A stretch of DNA of 64,000 bases from Psilocybe azurescens (Eukaryota; Basidiomycota; Agaricomycetes; Agaricales; Agrocybaceae), in assembly GCA_023853785.1 (NCBI GenBank), contig JAJIRX010000590.1, forward strand, positions 186,001 to 250,000, given 5' to 3'. A program made the translations under genes and the position numbers. This document shows positions 26,419-38,330 of this stretch, piece by piece (positions within the stretch are counted from its first letter, which is position 1; each line of letters opens with the position of its first letter). Below the pieces are notes generated by a model. The model was not told the origin of the DNA. It made no database searches and worked only from the letters and a program-made list of their open reading frames with translations.

Positions 26419-27254
26419 TCAACCGACGTAGTAGTCCGTAGACCGGTTCCGACAATCACAGTTGTATCGCCCCCTGAATTTTGACCACGTTCTAGCCTCG
26501 ATGATTGAGATAAATTGAAAGAGTGTTAGAGCACTAAGCATAGCACTAATGACCCGGAGTCAGTATGACACATTATAGTCTTCTGGGACGAATTACAAGG
26601 TATTGCGACTCACCTGAGGAGAACTGCCAGGCAGAAAGATATCTTCATCAAAACCCACACAGCGGTCAACCAGGTCGTGCACTCTGGATGCGGTACAGTG
26701 TAGCGACTTGGAAATTTGGAAATGATATTACTGCACCAAAGAGTATTCGGGTACGAATGAGTGAAACGGATCGCCGTAAGGATGATACCTGTCGCGAGCA
26801 AAGAATCCGTGATGATAGCAGCGGCGCTGAGGATGGCGGAGTATCTACAAATTGTATTGACAATCACAGCAGCGAGGGAGAAAATGAATGTGGCTAGCAT
26901 CTGTTCATATGTCAGAGACGATCCCGCACGCTATGTCAATGGTCCGCGACAATAGCTGCTTACCATAATTTCTAGATATCCAGTGTCTAGTTTCTGCTCT
27001 CCAAGCCCTCGAAAGCTTTGAAAAGGCGCATGCTCGAGGGTAAAGTAGACGGCAGAGAGAACGAGCAGATTTGAAATAGATGCTGCGAGGGCGGAAAATC
27101 TGATGACCTTGATGCAGGTCAGTAGTCGGTTTCCTCGCTCAGCGAAGTGATCGTGCTTCGGAAGGTCGTCCTTGACATTCACTTGAGAAGCTTCAAGTTT
27201 CTCTACCTCAAGGTCATGAGCGGAGTAGAGGGACAACTGGGGAGACACAATCAT
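26419..27254 (-). CDS. F1, diverged class-F tetraspan membrane protein
   Basis: Three exons (27254-26964, 26900-26614, 26545-26419) with the same phases as F2 and F3 (0 and 2) give 234 residues without a break. The N-terminal SAHDLEVEKLEA aligns with LAAQDVEVGSTPL of F2. TM1 follows RLLTCIKVIRFSAL. Exon 2 carries TM2, TM3 and the loop pattern LWCSN...VPHPECTTW. It ends VLMKISFCLAVLLR, as in F2. The third exon is strongly diverged (LFQFISIIEARTWSKFRG) and shorter, lacking the GPVHL end. A small inverted-repeat element begins only about 32 bp upstream of the start codon. Intact by reading frame, so possibly a third functional subclass; otherwise an early pseudogene. Confidence 0.6.
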
Positions 27255-27285
27255 TAGCTGGTTGGCGGACGACAGGAAAAGGAGG

Positions 27286-27659
27286 ACCCGGGAAGCTCCA
27301 CCAAAAGCTTTTCCACTTTTGGCGGATTTTAAGCGAATATCTGCAAAATTTGGTACAATTTTACCTTGAGAAGGCAAAATATCTTTGCTCACCTCAATTA
27401 AACATTCACATTTGTTGAGAAAAATTGGGGAAATCCGAAGAGATAAAATCTAAATTTCTTCAAGTAATCTCTAAAATATTGGTAAAATACCAAAATTACC
27501 AGAAATGACACGCCCCCGCAAGAGAAGAAATTTTACCTTATTGGGCGGGGCCGTGGGAGGGTTGTCCCCTTCTGCGGGTCTGACCACCAGAAAACTGCGG
27601 ATTTGAGGGGGGAAAAACTGGGTTGAGGGCGGAAAAGTTTTTGGTGGAACTTCCTGGGT
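27286..27659. mobile_element. MITE-like element with about 30-bp terminal inverted repeats
   Basis: Left end CCGGGAAGCTCCACCAAAAG at 27288 and right end, reverse complemented, CCAGGAAGTTCCACCAAAAA. The inverted match continues through CTTTTCC. About 370 bp, AT-rich inside, no coding capacity. A clear target duplication could not be fixed. It lies directly upstream of F1. Confidence 0.7.
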
Positions 27660-28317
27660 ACTAAAGAAGATTAGACGTTCCAATAAACTATAAACTGCGA
27701 TCATTTAGGTGATTGGAATCATTAAATGATGACAAACCCTGGTGCTCTCCCGAGCAACCGTGAGCGAACACGCTGTACTTATTGACTAAGATAGACTTCC
27801 AGTGATGCTCATCTAGCAATCCGTGGTACGGCTCCATCGCTAATGCTCGAACACCCTCCTGGGCAAATAGAAATCGAAGTTTCGAGCAATCTTGTACCAA
27901 CTAGCACTGAACTACGCCAATGAAATAGGAAGGGTTTCGGCAGAGTATCAATCCGATTTATTGGCAAGAGACACAGCATTAACTTGACACCTCTAATATC
28001 TAATTTCCCCTTCATTTAAAGGGGCGACTGAGCCTTTCCCAATGTCAGGGAATAGAGGGTGATCCCAACGAATTGGGCAGTGGGAATGGGTTACGGGAAT
28101 AGAGTAGGCTGCTGAGCAAAACACTTGCAGATAATGTATCAAAAGATAACACATGCATAGATGAAGATGAAGAAGAAAAAGGGGCACCACTACCGCTACG
28201 GCTAAACAAGGATACTTATCGACCAGGGAAAGGCCATTGCTACCAATACAGCGTCGACGAATATATCTAAGCAGGCTACAGCCGATCAGCGACTCTTTAA
28301 CGAGATCTGATGTGGTA
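27660..28317. other. intergenic, no gene seen
   Basis: Between the MITE-like element and the 3' end of F2. Open frames are short and show no similarity to the tetraspan genes or other repeats here. Confidence 0.35.
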
Positions 28318-29260
28318 TTAAAGATGTACGGGCCCCTGTCCCAACGGCGCTTCAGCGGTCTGCGCTACGCTATTGCTGCCCCTCCTCTCGAGAGAGATGT
28401 TAAACTTCAAGGTATAGGGCACCCAAGTACTCCAGGACTTGAGTACATCTCGCGACTTGGTGTAGATTGGTTGTAACTTTGACGACCTGGCTTTGCAAAT
28501 TGCAACGAGCTGGCAGACTGCCAAAATAACAAAAATGACACTAATGAAAATTTAGTGATTACGTTCGCGCTCCAGTGAAGGCCAATGACCGCAACAAAGG
28601 GTCTTTGCCGAAATAGAAATATAAAGCAGAGCTTACCTGAGGATAATTGCCAGAGAAAACGAAATCTTCATCAGGATCCAAGAAAGGTGCTTCCAATTCC
28701 AGCATTGAGGGTGTGGCTGTTCGTATTTGCCTCCACCAATATATGTACTATCGCACCAGAGATGGTGCGGGTACTCGTGAGTGAAGAGGACGGCCGATGC
28801 GATAATACCCGCAGTGAGCACAATATCAACTATAATGGCAAGCACGCTGGACACAACGGAGATCTTGTTGAAGAAGGTGACGACAACGGTGATACCAGTG
28901 AGAACAATCGCAGCGAACATCTATTTTGCATCAGTGATCACAGAAGTCTAATAATGTATAGTTCACTGTACGCACCCATGCTGCGAGGATTGTGGTCCTC
29001 AATTTCGTCCGATAAAGGCCGAAGTTATGCAACGGAGCGTGATAGAGGATGAAGCGGATAGCAAGAAGTAAGAACAAATTAAACAGCGAGATTATCAAAG
29101 CATGGACTCTGAGGATTCTGATAAAGCAGAGTAACCGGCCTCGCCCTTCCTTAGCAGAGTTTCCGGATTCAGATTGATGATCGTTGGCGCCATTATCAGA
29201 GAGTGGGGTCGACCCGACCTCAACGTCTTGAGCAGCTAGGAGGGCAGTTGACTCAACCAT
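28318..29260 (-). CDS. F2, class-F tetraspan membrane protein
   Basis: Three exons (29260-28976, 28920-28637, 28540-28318) give 263 residues, all in frame. The N-terminal 40 residues are acidic/Ser-rich (MVESTALLAAQDVEV). TM1 is around HALIISLFNLFLLLAIRFIL after CFIRILRV. TM2 and TM3 open exon 2 (AAIVLTGITVVVTFF, VLAIIVDIVLTAGIIASAVL). The loop carries LWC and QPHPQCWNWK. TM4 spans the exon 2/3 junction (ILMKISFSLAIILR, VIFVILAVCQLVAIC). The tail ends LGQGPVHL like class E. Intron positions equal those of class E, so E and F are paralogous branches. Function unknown. Confidence 0.75.
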
Positions 29261-29740
29261 TCGTTGCTGTTGTGAAAAAGAAAGCAGAATAAAGGATCAT
29301 ATGGTTTGGCTGGATTTGGCAGATATAAGGCAATTGATGATAAGGACTGCGGGTCAGAAAGAGGCTGCGGAGTTTCACCAGTGAGGCACGAGGCTCTTTT
29401 GTGACATATTATTACTGCGGTTGCCACAAGAGCCGATGTACTATAGCCAACTGGGAAATACCGTGACGGCCGAGGCCTGAGGGCCGAACGTTGAACCGTT
29501 CCATGTAAGCGTCCACTCAACCACGTAAGATCACCACCATCGTCCAGAAACTGACACATACCATGCCTGAGAGTAATCAAGCAGCACCAAGCATGAGTTC
29601 ATGACAGAGTGTGGTTTGAAGTCATCATAGACTATCTTTGAGGTCTACGTTATTGACATAGGCGGTTGTTATTCAATTTATTATTACCGCTCTTCGGTGA
29701 CACCAACTTCTTTCCAACCTTCTCCCTGAACATTACGCAA
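29261..29740. other. intergenic between F2 and E3
   Basis: Contains the F2 promoter and E3 3' flank. No other coding exon recognised. The part next to F2 resembles the region upstream of F3 (shared AAAGAGGCTGCGGAGTTTCACC at about 29359 and 32151). Confidence 0.45.
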
Positions 29741-30569
29741 CTACAGATGTACCGGTCCATGCGCAGCTCTTGAATCCGATTTCGCTCCGGCGCTCAGCGC
29801 ATAGGTTCTTTCATGCCCGTTAGTGATCACATTCAGACTGACTGTCCAGGTGATCTCGCCTGTGGGGATGCTCCAAGATGATTTTTTCCAGAATTTGGTT
29901 TTGAGAATTTCATAGACTCGCAGGAGAAGTAGGCATATGTATGACGTTCTATGGAGCATGATGAAAAGAATCAGCCAAGTATCTTAGGATAAATGGTCGA
30001 ATAAGACCTACGCAAGAAGTATGCCAAACGCAGCGGTGAATCCCATGATAATGTTCAAAGCTAGCTTCCAGTCTTTGCATTTTGGATGTGGAGGAATTAT
30101 CGTCTTATCCTGCCAGTTGTATCGGTTGTAGCAATCGTCGAAAGGCATGCTGCCAATCCACCGGACCATGGATATAATCGTGCCTACAGCAAACGTGGTA
30201 TCGCTCACGATGTTGATCAACACGGGAATATCAACGAGAACATTAAGGAGAGAAGCTACAAAAGAGGCAATAAACTGAATGGAAACGTGTCAGAGGCTGG
30301 ATGTAACGTAGCGGTAGTTTGTATGTGCGTACCCATCCAATGACTTCCCCGTTAATTCGCCTCTGCCAGTACGAGTTCCAAAACGGGGCAACTCCAAGAA
30401 TGATACTGTTTGTGATGATTAAAATGAGAGTGAGGGTCGAGAAGACAAGGGTAAGGATCCTGAGGATCTTGAAAAGTTTAGGTGTGCGAGACGGCCGAGT
30501 CATGACTGATAACTCGGTGCCCTCGCTGACATTGTCGGTTAACAGAGGTGCAGATTCTGGATCTGCCAT
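29741..30569 (-). CDS. E3, class-E tetraspan membrane protein
   Basis: Three exons (30569-30333, 30274-30012, 29948-29741) give 235 residues without a lesion, closely similar to E2. Features are TM1 (LTLVFSTLTLILIITNSIIL), WNSYWQRRINGEVIGW at the exon 1 end, the loop with DDC and PPHPKCKDWK, and the tail AAHGPVHL. The high similarity to E2 at DNA level, introns included, indicates a fairly recent duplication. Confidence 0.75.
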
Positions 30570-30873
30570 AGTAATAGATGAACTGCTGGATGAGGCTGCT
30601 GTGGGCTCTGTAGTGGCGATGGCGACTGAGGAGCCCGTAATTTGAAGTCTGTGACAGACAAAGGCTTGAACTGCATCTTATACGGCGATTAAGAAGCGCA
30701 GTACCATGAGAAAGACCTCATTCAAGCCGTGATTCTCGAAGACGGCAAAACACGTGTACAGGGTCAATTGTATAAGTATCGAATATACCCCTTCAATCAG
30801 ACTGCGCTGCACTATGTGCACAAACGAGGTAACCATCTCGTGATGCCATAGTTGACTTCAAGTGGCTTTACCA

Positions 30874-31000
30874 GAATGGGTGCCAAAACGGTGCGTAGCT
30901 GATAATAATATAGTTTGCAATAATTAAAACAAGAGCGAGGGCCAAAGACATGGGTAATGATCCTGAGGACCTTGAAGAATTCAGGTGACCGCTAGGGCCA
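30874..31000 (-). pseudogene. class-E exon 1 fragment
   Basis: Matches the E2/E3 first exon: GCCAAAACGG, then AATATAGTTTGCAATAATTAAAA and GATCCTGAGGACCTTGAAGAATT. Frames are broken. It lies between F3 and E3, so the array once held one more class-E gene. Confidence 0.7.
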
Positions 31001-31115
31001 GGCAAAGACACTTAATGACTGTGGAAAGTCTATGACTACTAGTACAGTGTCAACGAATGAAACTAAGCAAGCTATAACTGGTTAGCGATTCGATCTGGTA
31101 CACTGGAAGTAAGTA

Positions 31116-32058
31116 TTAAAGATGCACAGGCCCCTGCCCCAACGGCGCTTCAGCGGTCTGTACCAGGTCGGTGCTATTCTTCCTCTTGAGCGAGATGTTA
31201 AACTTCAATGTATAAGGCACCCATGTACTCCAGGACATGAGTACATTTCGGGACTTGGTGTAGACCGGCTGTAGCTCCGACGACTTGAGTATGCAGATTG
31301 CAAGGATTTGGCACACTACCAAAATGACAAAAATAACACTGTTGAAATTTTAGTCAGTATTTTCAGGCTCTAGTGAAAGCCGGTGACAACAAAGGATCTT
31401 CGTCGAAATAGAAACATGAATGCATGCTTACCTGAGGATAATTGCGAGCGAAAAGGAAATTTTCATTAAGATCCACGAAAGATCCTTCCAATTCCAGCAT
31501 TGAGGGTGCGGGTGCTCGTATTTCCCTTGTCCAATATGATATGTACCACACCAAAGGGAATGCGGGTATCCGTGAGTAAAGATGACGGCCGAGGTGATAA
31601 TGCCTCCAGCGAGCACAATATCAATTATGATGGCAAGGACGCCGGACACAGCGGAGATCTTGCTGAAGGCGGTGATGATAGCAGTGACACAAGTGAGGAT
31701 TATTGCAGCGAAGATCTAGTTTGCGTCAGTGATCACACCAGTCTGATAATGAGTAGTTGGTGATACGTACCCATGCTGCGAGCATTGTGGTTCCCCTTTT
31801 CGGCTCGCCAAGGCCAAAGTAGGCATGAAACGGTGCGTGATAAAGGATGAAGTGGATAGCGAGAAGCAAGAAGAAAGTAAAAAGTGAGATAATAAAGGCA
31901 TGGACTCTGAGGATTCTGATAAAGGAGAGTAACCAGCCTCTCCCTTCTTTAGAAGAGCTACTGGGTTCGGGTTGATTGTTGTTGGCATTATTATCGGAAA
32001 GAGAGGGCATCCCGGCCTCAACATCTTGAACAGTTAAGAGGGTAGTTGAATCTGCCAT
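31116..32058 (-). CDS. F3, class-F tetraspan membrane protein
   Basis: Three exons (32058-31771, 31715-31432, 31338-31116) give 264 residues, all in phase. It is very similar to F2: N-terminus MADSTTLLTVQDVEAG, TM1 after FIRILRVHAF, TM2/TM3 in exon 2, loop LWC..PHPQCWNWKDLSW, TM4 across the last intron and tail LGQGPVHL. It is the first gene of the minus-strand array in transcription order. Function unknown. Confidence 0.75.
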
Positions 32059-32714
32059 TTGAAACTGATACAAAAAGGGAAGGAGAATAAAGGACAATAT
32101 GGTTTGGTTAGATTTGATGGATCTAAAGTAGTAGACTGCGGCTGAGTTGGAAAGAGGCTGCGGAGTTTCACCTGTAGGCACGAATTCGGCCCAGAACCTC
32201 CAGTGACATATCATTGCTGAGCGCTGAGCATCCACAAGAGCTGATGTAATTACTATAGAACTGGGCGATACCGTGACGGCCAAAACTTGAGCCATGCCTC
32301 AAGCTTAATTGGGGAGCTTGCTCCCCTCTCTAATGCCGATACCAAAATGTCTAAGCCCACGTGATCCGCTGGCTTTTTGATGGTCACCCCGTGAGAACTT
32401 TGAAAGCGGCGAGTGGCGAGCATAGCTCCTCATAGAGCATGCCAGGCACTGGCATAGCGAAGCGTTCTTATGTAACTTGCATATAAGCGTTCAGCCTATT
32501 ATGTAGACTCACTACATGCTGTACTGATACACAGTATGCCTGGAGATAGTCAAGCGAAATCTACAGTGTGCTCTTAATCATGGCAGAGAATAATTCTTGA
32601 TGTCTACGTTATTGACGTCGGTGGTTAGGCGCTCGGCGACACCTAGTACACTCGCATGTGCGTTCGATTGGTGGATAAGCAGGCATAAAGCGACGACTGA
32701 AGCTCCTCAAGTCG
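32059..32714. other. F3 upstream region, no gene seen
   Basis: Holds the F3 promoter, partly shared with the region upstream of F2. Short open frames only. Confidence 0.35.
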
Positions 32715-34465
32715 CGGCATTTATCCTTTGATATGAAGCACTGGGCTATACAACGGTCTACGACGTTGCGCCGCACCGTAATACCACGACATTCTCCTTC
32801 GACCGCATATTGATAAATTCTAGCTGACGACCATGCACCTTCAGCAACGCGACCGTCTTTTGTAGGACAGGTTTGAACAGATCTCAATAGGTCTTCGTCT
32901 GTTCATCCATCCCAGGTCCGGGATGAATAACTCAGATTTCAAGAGTCGGATGGTGTTCAAAGAGCTACATCAGTTCTACAGCTGGACGTCGGGAACAGCA
33001 CTGCTCCCCCTTATCATTTCATATTGACAGCCTTGGATTTGTGCAAGGCCTGTCTTGATTTTTAAATGCATATATGCGCCATTTCTAGTCTTGCTAGACC
33101 AAGACATGAGTCTGCCTTCGGTTTTGGGATATCATGAATTATAGTATTTACTTTCTCACTTCTAAGTTATACATCGGCGGATTTATAACCCTGCCCACAT
33201 TGGCAAGTGCAGTGGTCCCTTCCACGGAACCGTAACCCATGAATTTGTCGGAGACATGGTTCACTGTGGACTATGGGGTTGTTCACCTCTATATACTCGA
33301 CCGTGCTCCGCCGTCTGCCCTTTACTGACCTGCGAGGCCTTCAAAGTTGCTCCACCGCTCCAGAAATTCTTTCTATCTTTATTTCGCGCAGTGATAAACC
33401 TCTTGAAGCTTGAACGCTTAATTGGCGGCGGAGAATGCTTGTAAGGGATTGATCTCTCAATGCATCAACTCATATCGCAACTCCTGCGCACTTCATTACC
33501 GTATGAAGAACACCGACGCCAGGCAAGCTCCGATTCCTCAGCCAGCAAGGCTTTTCTTCACTCGAACGTCGTCTCACATCCAGATGGCTCATGTCGTTGT
33601 TGAAAAAGACAAAGGATGTAGGACAAACATTCCTCCCCCTTCTCACGATCCGCCTAGCTCTGTGAGCGATACAGATTCTGGAAAACATCCATTACCCTTT
33701 CGAGCATTTTTTACTGATTTATTTCATGACCCTCGGTGAAGGGGACCCTTGGGGTACATCGAAAATTAAATCATTTGTTATCGTATGTTACTTATTATGT
33801 TTGCGTTCACATTCGTGTCGCTCTGTGTCAACGCTTGAGGATTTCACCAGTACTCGATCATTCAAACTGAGAGATAGTCTGTGACGCCCCTTTGGCTACC
33901 ACCTCCACCTCCAGCTTCCCGTAGTCCCTTCTTTGCTTCCCAACGAATTATTCCCTTCAAGGAGTCTCAACACTCTCAGAGCGCTCTTCCTAACTGTTCG
34001 CCGTAATCTCATGTTATCATAAGTACAAAAATACTGCGTGTCTGGCTGAGCTTATGAGCAACGGAAGCTCTGGAACAGATGGGTCTTGTGCGATTCCAAT
34101 TTTTCTTTTTACGCTGACTTCTTGGGTCCGGCCATAGTTGCGATTCATTTGACGTACCTATCTCATTCAAGGTCGCGACCCTGGGCTTCTATAGTATCTT
34201 CCAGGATGATTGTCATAGGTTTCTCTTTTTCCGTTGACTTTTTGAGTTGGAACTATCAATTTCTGACCAATGGCCATAGCTGCAATTGATTTGACGTGCG
34301 TGTCTCATTCAAGGTAGCGACCCTGAAAATCTATAGTACCTTCCAGGATGATTGTCATAGGATCATAACATTCTTGCAGACATCTCAATTCTACAGAGTT
34401 TCTCGTGAAGGCCACCATACCCCCACAGGTTTGACACTTGTCATTTTGACTCCCGATTCCCTACA
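32715..34465 (+). repeat. segmental duplication, copy 1 (copy 2 at 47622-49313)
   Basis: About 1.7 kb found twice in the same orientation, roughly 15 kb apart. Shared runs include CTTGGATTTGTGCAAGG, AGTTATACATCGGCGG/AGGTTATACATCGGCGG, TTTACTGACCTGCG and TTCCAGGATGATTGTCATAG. Short ORFs (for example a 51-codon frame from about 33584 starting MAHVVVEKDKG) are not conserved in frame between the copies. I therefore do not call a gene. Confidence 0.8.
34090..34362 (+). repeat. about 135-bp tandem repeat inside segmental duplication copy 1
   Basis: Two units, each running from a TTTCTCTTTTTCCGTTGACTT-like start through CATTTGACGT, TCTCATTCAAGGT and ending CCAGGATGATTGTCATAGG. Counterpart at 48930-49212. 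Confidence 0.75.
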
Positions 34466-34800
34466 GTTAACGATAGAACAAAAGTCTTTAGCGCCCAAGG
34501 TTCGGTTTACAGGAATATAGTAGGCTTTTACATGCAGCTATAGAAGTGAATGTGGAAGCTCAGTAGGTCGCTTGTGGAGAAATATACACATTTGATATCA
34601 TTGTCCAATTTACTAGTACATCTCTCGTTAAAATCGTCGTAGTTGCATCACAGAATTTATTTGTTATTTTCATAATTTTGTTAAGGAAGGTCATCGGCCA
34701 TATCGAAAGAGAAGAGAATGAGTCACAAGCATAATTTGAAAGATTCTGTTACCGTTTGCCGTTGCCGTTTGCCGTTACCGTAAACATTCATGCCCGTCCG
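34466..34800. other. 3' flank of copy C
   Basis: No exon seen. A short run of CCGTTTGCCGTT repeats (about 34752-34780) precedes the end of copy C. Confidence 0.4.
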
Positions 34801-37682
34801 TCAGTGGAATTTGAAGTTCCAATGGTCACCACCGATGGAGTAGACAGTAGTAGGTCCAATCGACTTGAAGTTGTTCAACTTCTTCGTCTTATCCTCCTTT
34901 GCGTACGGCCATGGGTTAGGCCCGATTTCCTTGAACCGATGTCCGAGGTATCCTTTATTCTTCTTCTTTCCGTCGCCTTTGGGCTCAACGCCAGGATGAT
35001 GGATTCCAACAGTGAATGGCCAGTTGGCTGCAGAGTCAGGGAGGGTTGCAACTGCTTTCACCAAGTTGTTTCCGGCCAAGTTCGCTCTGATATCATCCAA
35101 TAATTGTTCAGGTACTGAGCTCGTAAGACAGTATAGAAAGGCTTACCCTGCAGGAGGAGTGGTAGTGAACAAAAGGAAGGAGAAGTTCATGCCGGCTCCG
35201 GGAGCCTGGCCTTCAGCGAACCACTGGAGGACAACCGAGAATGTATAGCCACTCGCTGGGAGGCCAGTGAAGTGGCATCCTTGGGTCTAAATATTGAAAC
35301 TGAGTATAATTTTGGTATTAGTAGGGGTAGCACTGACCATGTTAGGCGCAGTAATGGCCGTCTGTGCGAATCCGATGTCGACACCTGGGATGGCAGGACC
35401 TGAGCCCGTCAATCTCCCTACAAAAGGCAATATTACTGAGTTACACAGTCATAAAGTAAATTGCCAAAATACATACATTGAGATCCAACAGGAGCATTCT
35501 CAGCATCGACTTCCAATGTCCATTGCGCAGAGGAGGGGTAGACACCCGCAGGAATAGTCACAATGGCCGTGCAGATCATCTGAGCGCCGCCGGCCTCGTA
35601 TGTTATGTTTCTCCAGCACACGGTCGGGGTCCCACCAACCCAATTGTTGAAGCCAGTACCTGTGCAATTCATGATTAATTTACCTGACGAATATTACCAA
35701 TCGAAACAAATCACTCACCTGAAGCGAATGCCCCGGTATCTTCGTGCGGCCAGTCGGGGTCAGGGTTGTCAGCAGTTGGATTGCGTTCCTCAGCAATCAT
35801 GCAGTAGTGGTCGCTTCCTGCAGGTGGCGGCTGAGGATTCAAAAGATTGAAAGCCAAGTCCAACACATTGAAACTGTTCGCAGATGTCGATGTGATATCT
35901 CGGATGGCAACGAACGGATCGCCATCGTCGTCGAAATCAGTGACCGAGAATTGCGAGTAATCGGATGGATAGAGCAAAGGGCGTTAGGGACGCAGAACAG
36001 CCGGACTTGAGCGTCATAGTTGTTGCCCAGGGTGCAATTTCCACGAATATAGATGTAGTTCGGCGCACCCTGACTGACTGCAACGTTGTTTGCGTCGCTC
36101 CAGTCTGTGTTGGCATTTGCACCTCCGAGGATAGTCTGGACGTCTGACCTGGGAGATGTCCCGACAGGCTGAATGTCTAAAACCATTTTCGGTTAATGTT
36201 ATCTTCGGGTGAAAAGCTCTTTGGTTTACCTGGTGAGTGAGACAGAGTCGTGGTTCGAGGGAACAGATTGGGGTTGCCCATATCATCACGGAACCACCAT
36301 CCAGTGGCAGAGCCTGTTACATTGGCAGCATTAGAAACGGCGACCGCCGCCTTTTCCAATCCAGCCGGAGCATCTGCCTTCTGCAGTTGTGCGTGCTGCT
36401 TGAGTTTGTTGGCCGCAGGACTTGCGTACTTCAAGTTCGTGGTCGCGTCGTCGTGGAAAACAATGTTCTGAGCGCCGAGCAAGATGACATCACTGATAGG
36501 GATTGCTCCAGGCTGAGTTGTTTGGGGCACAACGATACTTGCTTGGAGGGAGATCCATGCAAAAGTTTCAATAGTATCCTCAGCAGCAGGGAAGATGTTG
36601 AGCGTAATGGTGTCGTCAAAACCGGGTGCCAGGTTGACGTGAACGCCGATATCGTCCACAAGAGGAGTTTTGGCCAAGTTGATCTGACCACTCGGAGAAG
36701 AGAGCGAGACAGAGGTACCGGCTGGCATGGTTGAGCTCTGCCAGAGTTAAATGTTAACATTATATAGAAGACAGAATTAAGGTAGTAAAGATGTATACCT
36801 CGAGGGTGATCCTGAAGTTGAGGGGTGTAGTACCATCGTCAACGACATGAAGACGCGTAGAGACACTGATAACAGGTGCATTTGGATCTGCAACAACGAC
36901 CTAGGAATTTTGATCGGTATTTTTCTCGTTATCAAGCAAAATACACTCACGTTGTAGTAGACGGTCGAAGTGTCGTTCTCGAAGAAGTTGACCAAGTCCT
37001 GCCAGTTCTTTTACGTCGGGGAGGGGGGGGAGGCAATGCGTCTCGCAGACGAGTCTTCGCGTTGAGGTTCGTCGGGACTGGGGCTCGGGTAGCAATAAGT
37101 GCGAAATTGAAACCACCCAAGTTGGAAGGAGTGATAGTGAAAGGCGTGCCGGATGCGACCACTAGGTTTAAGCGCCATGAGTATCGCTATAGGACTGGCT
37201 TCAAAATAGACATTTAGTTAACTTGCCTGTGTTGGGAGTCGAGGAATTGATGACCAAGGGACCGGGCCCTTGAGGTGTCGTCGTGTTCCATGCTTGCGGC
37301 CATAAAATGAGTTCACTGGGGATTGCCCGGAGGACCACTGCGGTTTTCGCTCCTGAGGAGACCGTGGAGGTGGTCTGGCCCCGAATAAAGACGTTGTTGA
37401 TCTCGTTTGGTTGAAGAGGAAGACTGATGAACTGGTCGTATTCACTAGTCAACAGCGCTGGGTCTACTTTATTGCCGAAGTGAGGGATAATATCCGGTGA
37501 CTATTGCATAGTAAGCGCATGAACAACACAGTGAAAGGCAATATGTACGAAGGCTGTAGCCTTTGTGGACGTGACATCGCTTGTTAAGACTGCATTTTCC
37601 TAAAATGTTAGAATCCATTACGATTATGAATCAAATCGATCTTACAGTCTCGAAAAACGAGATTGTTGGATGATTTGGACAT
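34801..37682 (-). pseudogene. copy C of the A-D family, with frame breaks
   Basis: Full-length member starting at ATG 37682 (SSNNLVFRD) and ending GGDHWNFKFH at 34801, with the same intron layout as A and D. Both halves are present: PSELILWPQAW / GGFNFALIATRAP in the first, and GSDHYCMIAEERNPT / NWVGGTPTVCWRNI in the second. The intron after PSTPNT-like sequence starts with GC (ACAGGCAAGT, near 37225). Three frame changes are seen. One extra base lies in the C8/G8 run at 37023-37030 and one in the A4/T4 run near 37009-37012. One missing base is near 35975-35980, before MLYPSDYS. All three are next to homopolymers, so this copy may be intact in the organism. TATA box GTATAAAAGC at about 37771-37780. 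Confidence 0.7.
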
Positions 37683-37770
37683 GTTTAAAAAGTTTGTTAG
37701 CGGTTATAGTTCAAGTTACAGAGCTGGGGATCCTCAAAGAAGAACTGGGGATTTCTGGAGAAAAGTGTTC

Positions 37771-37780
37771 GCTTTTATAC
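37771..37780 (-). promoter_or_regulatory. TATA box of copy C
   Basis: GTATAAAAGC about 90 bp upstream of the start codon, followed by a leader with CCCCAGTTCT and CAGCTCTG..ACTTGAACTA as in copy D. Confidence 0.6.
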
Positions 37781-37859
37781 ACTAAAGTGCTGCTTACTTC
37801 TGTCATGACTCTCCTGAGTTCCAAAAAGAGGTGCACAGTCAATAACGGCTCACTTGACA

Positions 37860-38330
37860 CACTGAATTGATTCTCTAGTCAAGATATCTGAAGTAAGACT
37901 ATGAGAACTGGCTCATCTCATTAAGAATTCTTTGCTATTGAAGTTTGAATATGACAGGACGCCTGGTTCCTTAACTTAAAAGACAGATATTTGGCTCTGA
38001 GAGACTATAAATGTGTTGGCGTCAAATAATCACGCACATGACCCCCCTGGCTCAGCTCTACGGCTCAAAACAAGTGTGGAGGAAGGCTATAATGCCCTCC
38101 GCATATAAACGGTATATGACAGGATGCTTGATTCGAAGACTTCAGAATACCGCCTGACTCCTAACAAAATTCAGGCGGCGACAGCTAGCAACCAATTGTT
38201 TTCGATGGTTATTTGGCTCTGCAAGAAACTACAGATGTTCCGGCGCCAAATAAACACCACATAGCATATATAACGTGTTAACTCAGTTTCCTGTCTCATT
38301 TCAAGTATAAAGAAGAATAATCAGAGGTGC
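37860..38330. repeat. degenerate direct repeats upstream of copy C
   Basis: At least two diverged units with GACAGGACGCCTGGTTC / GACAGGATGCTTGATTC, then TATTTGGCTCTG and GGCGTCAAATAA / GGCGCCAAATAAAC. Related sequence (ATGACAGAAAGCCTGGTTC) occurs upstream of copy A. Confidence 0.55.
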
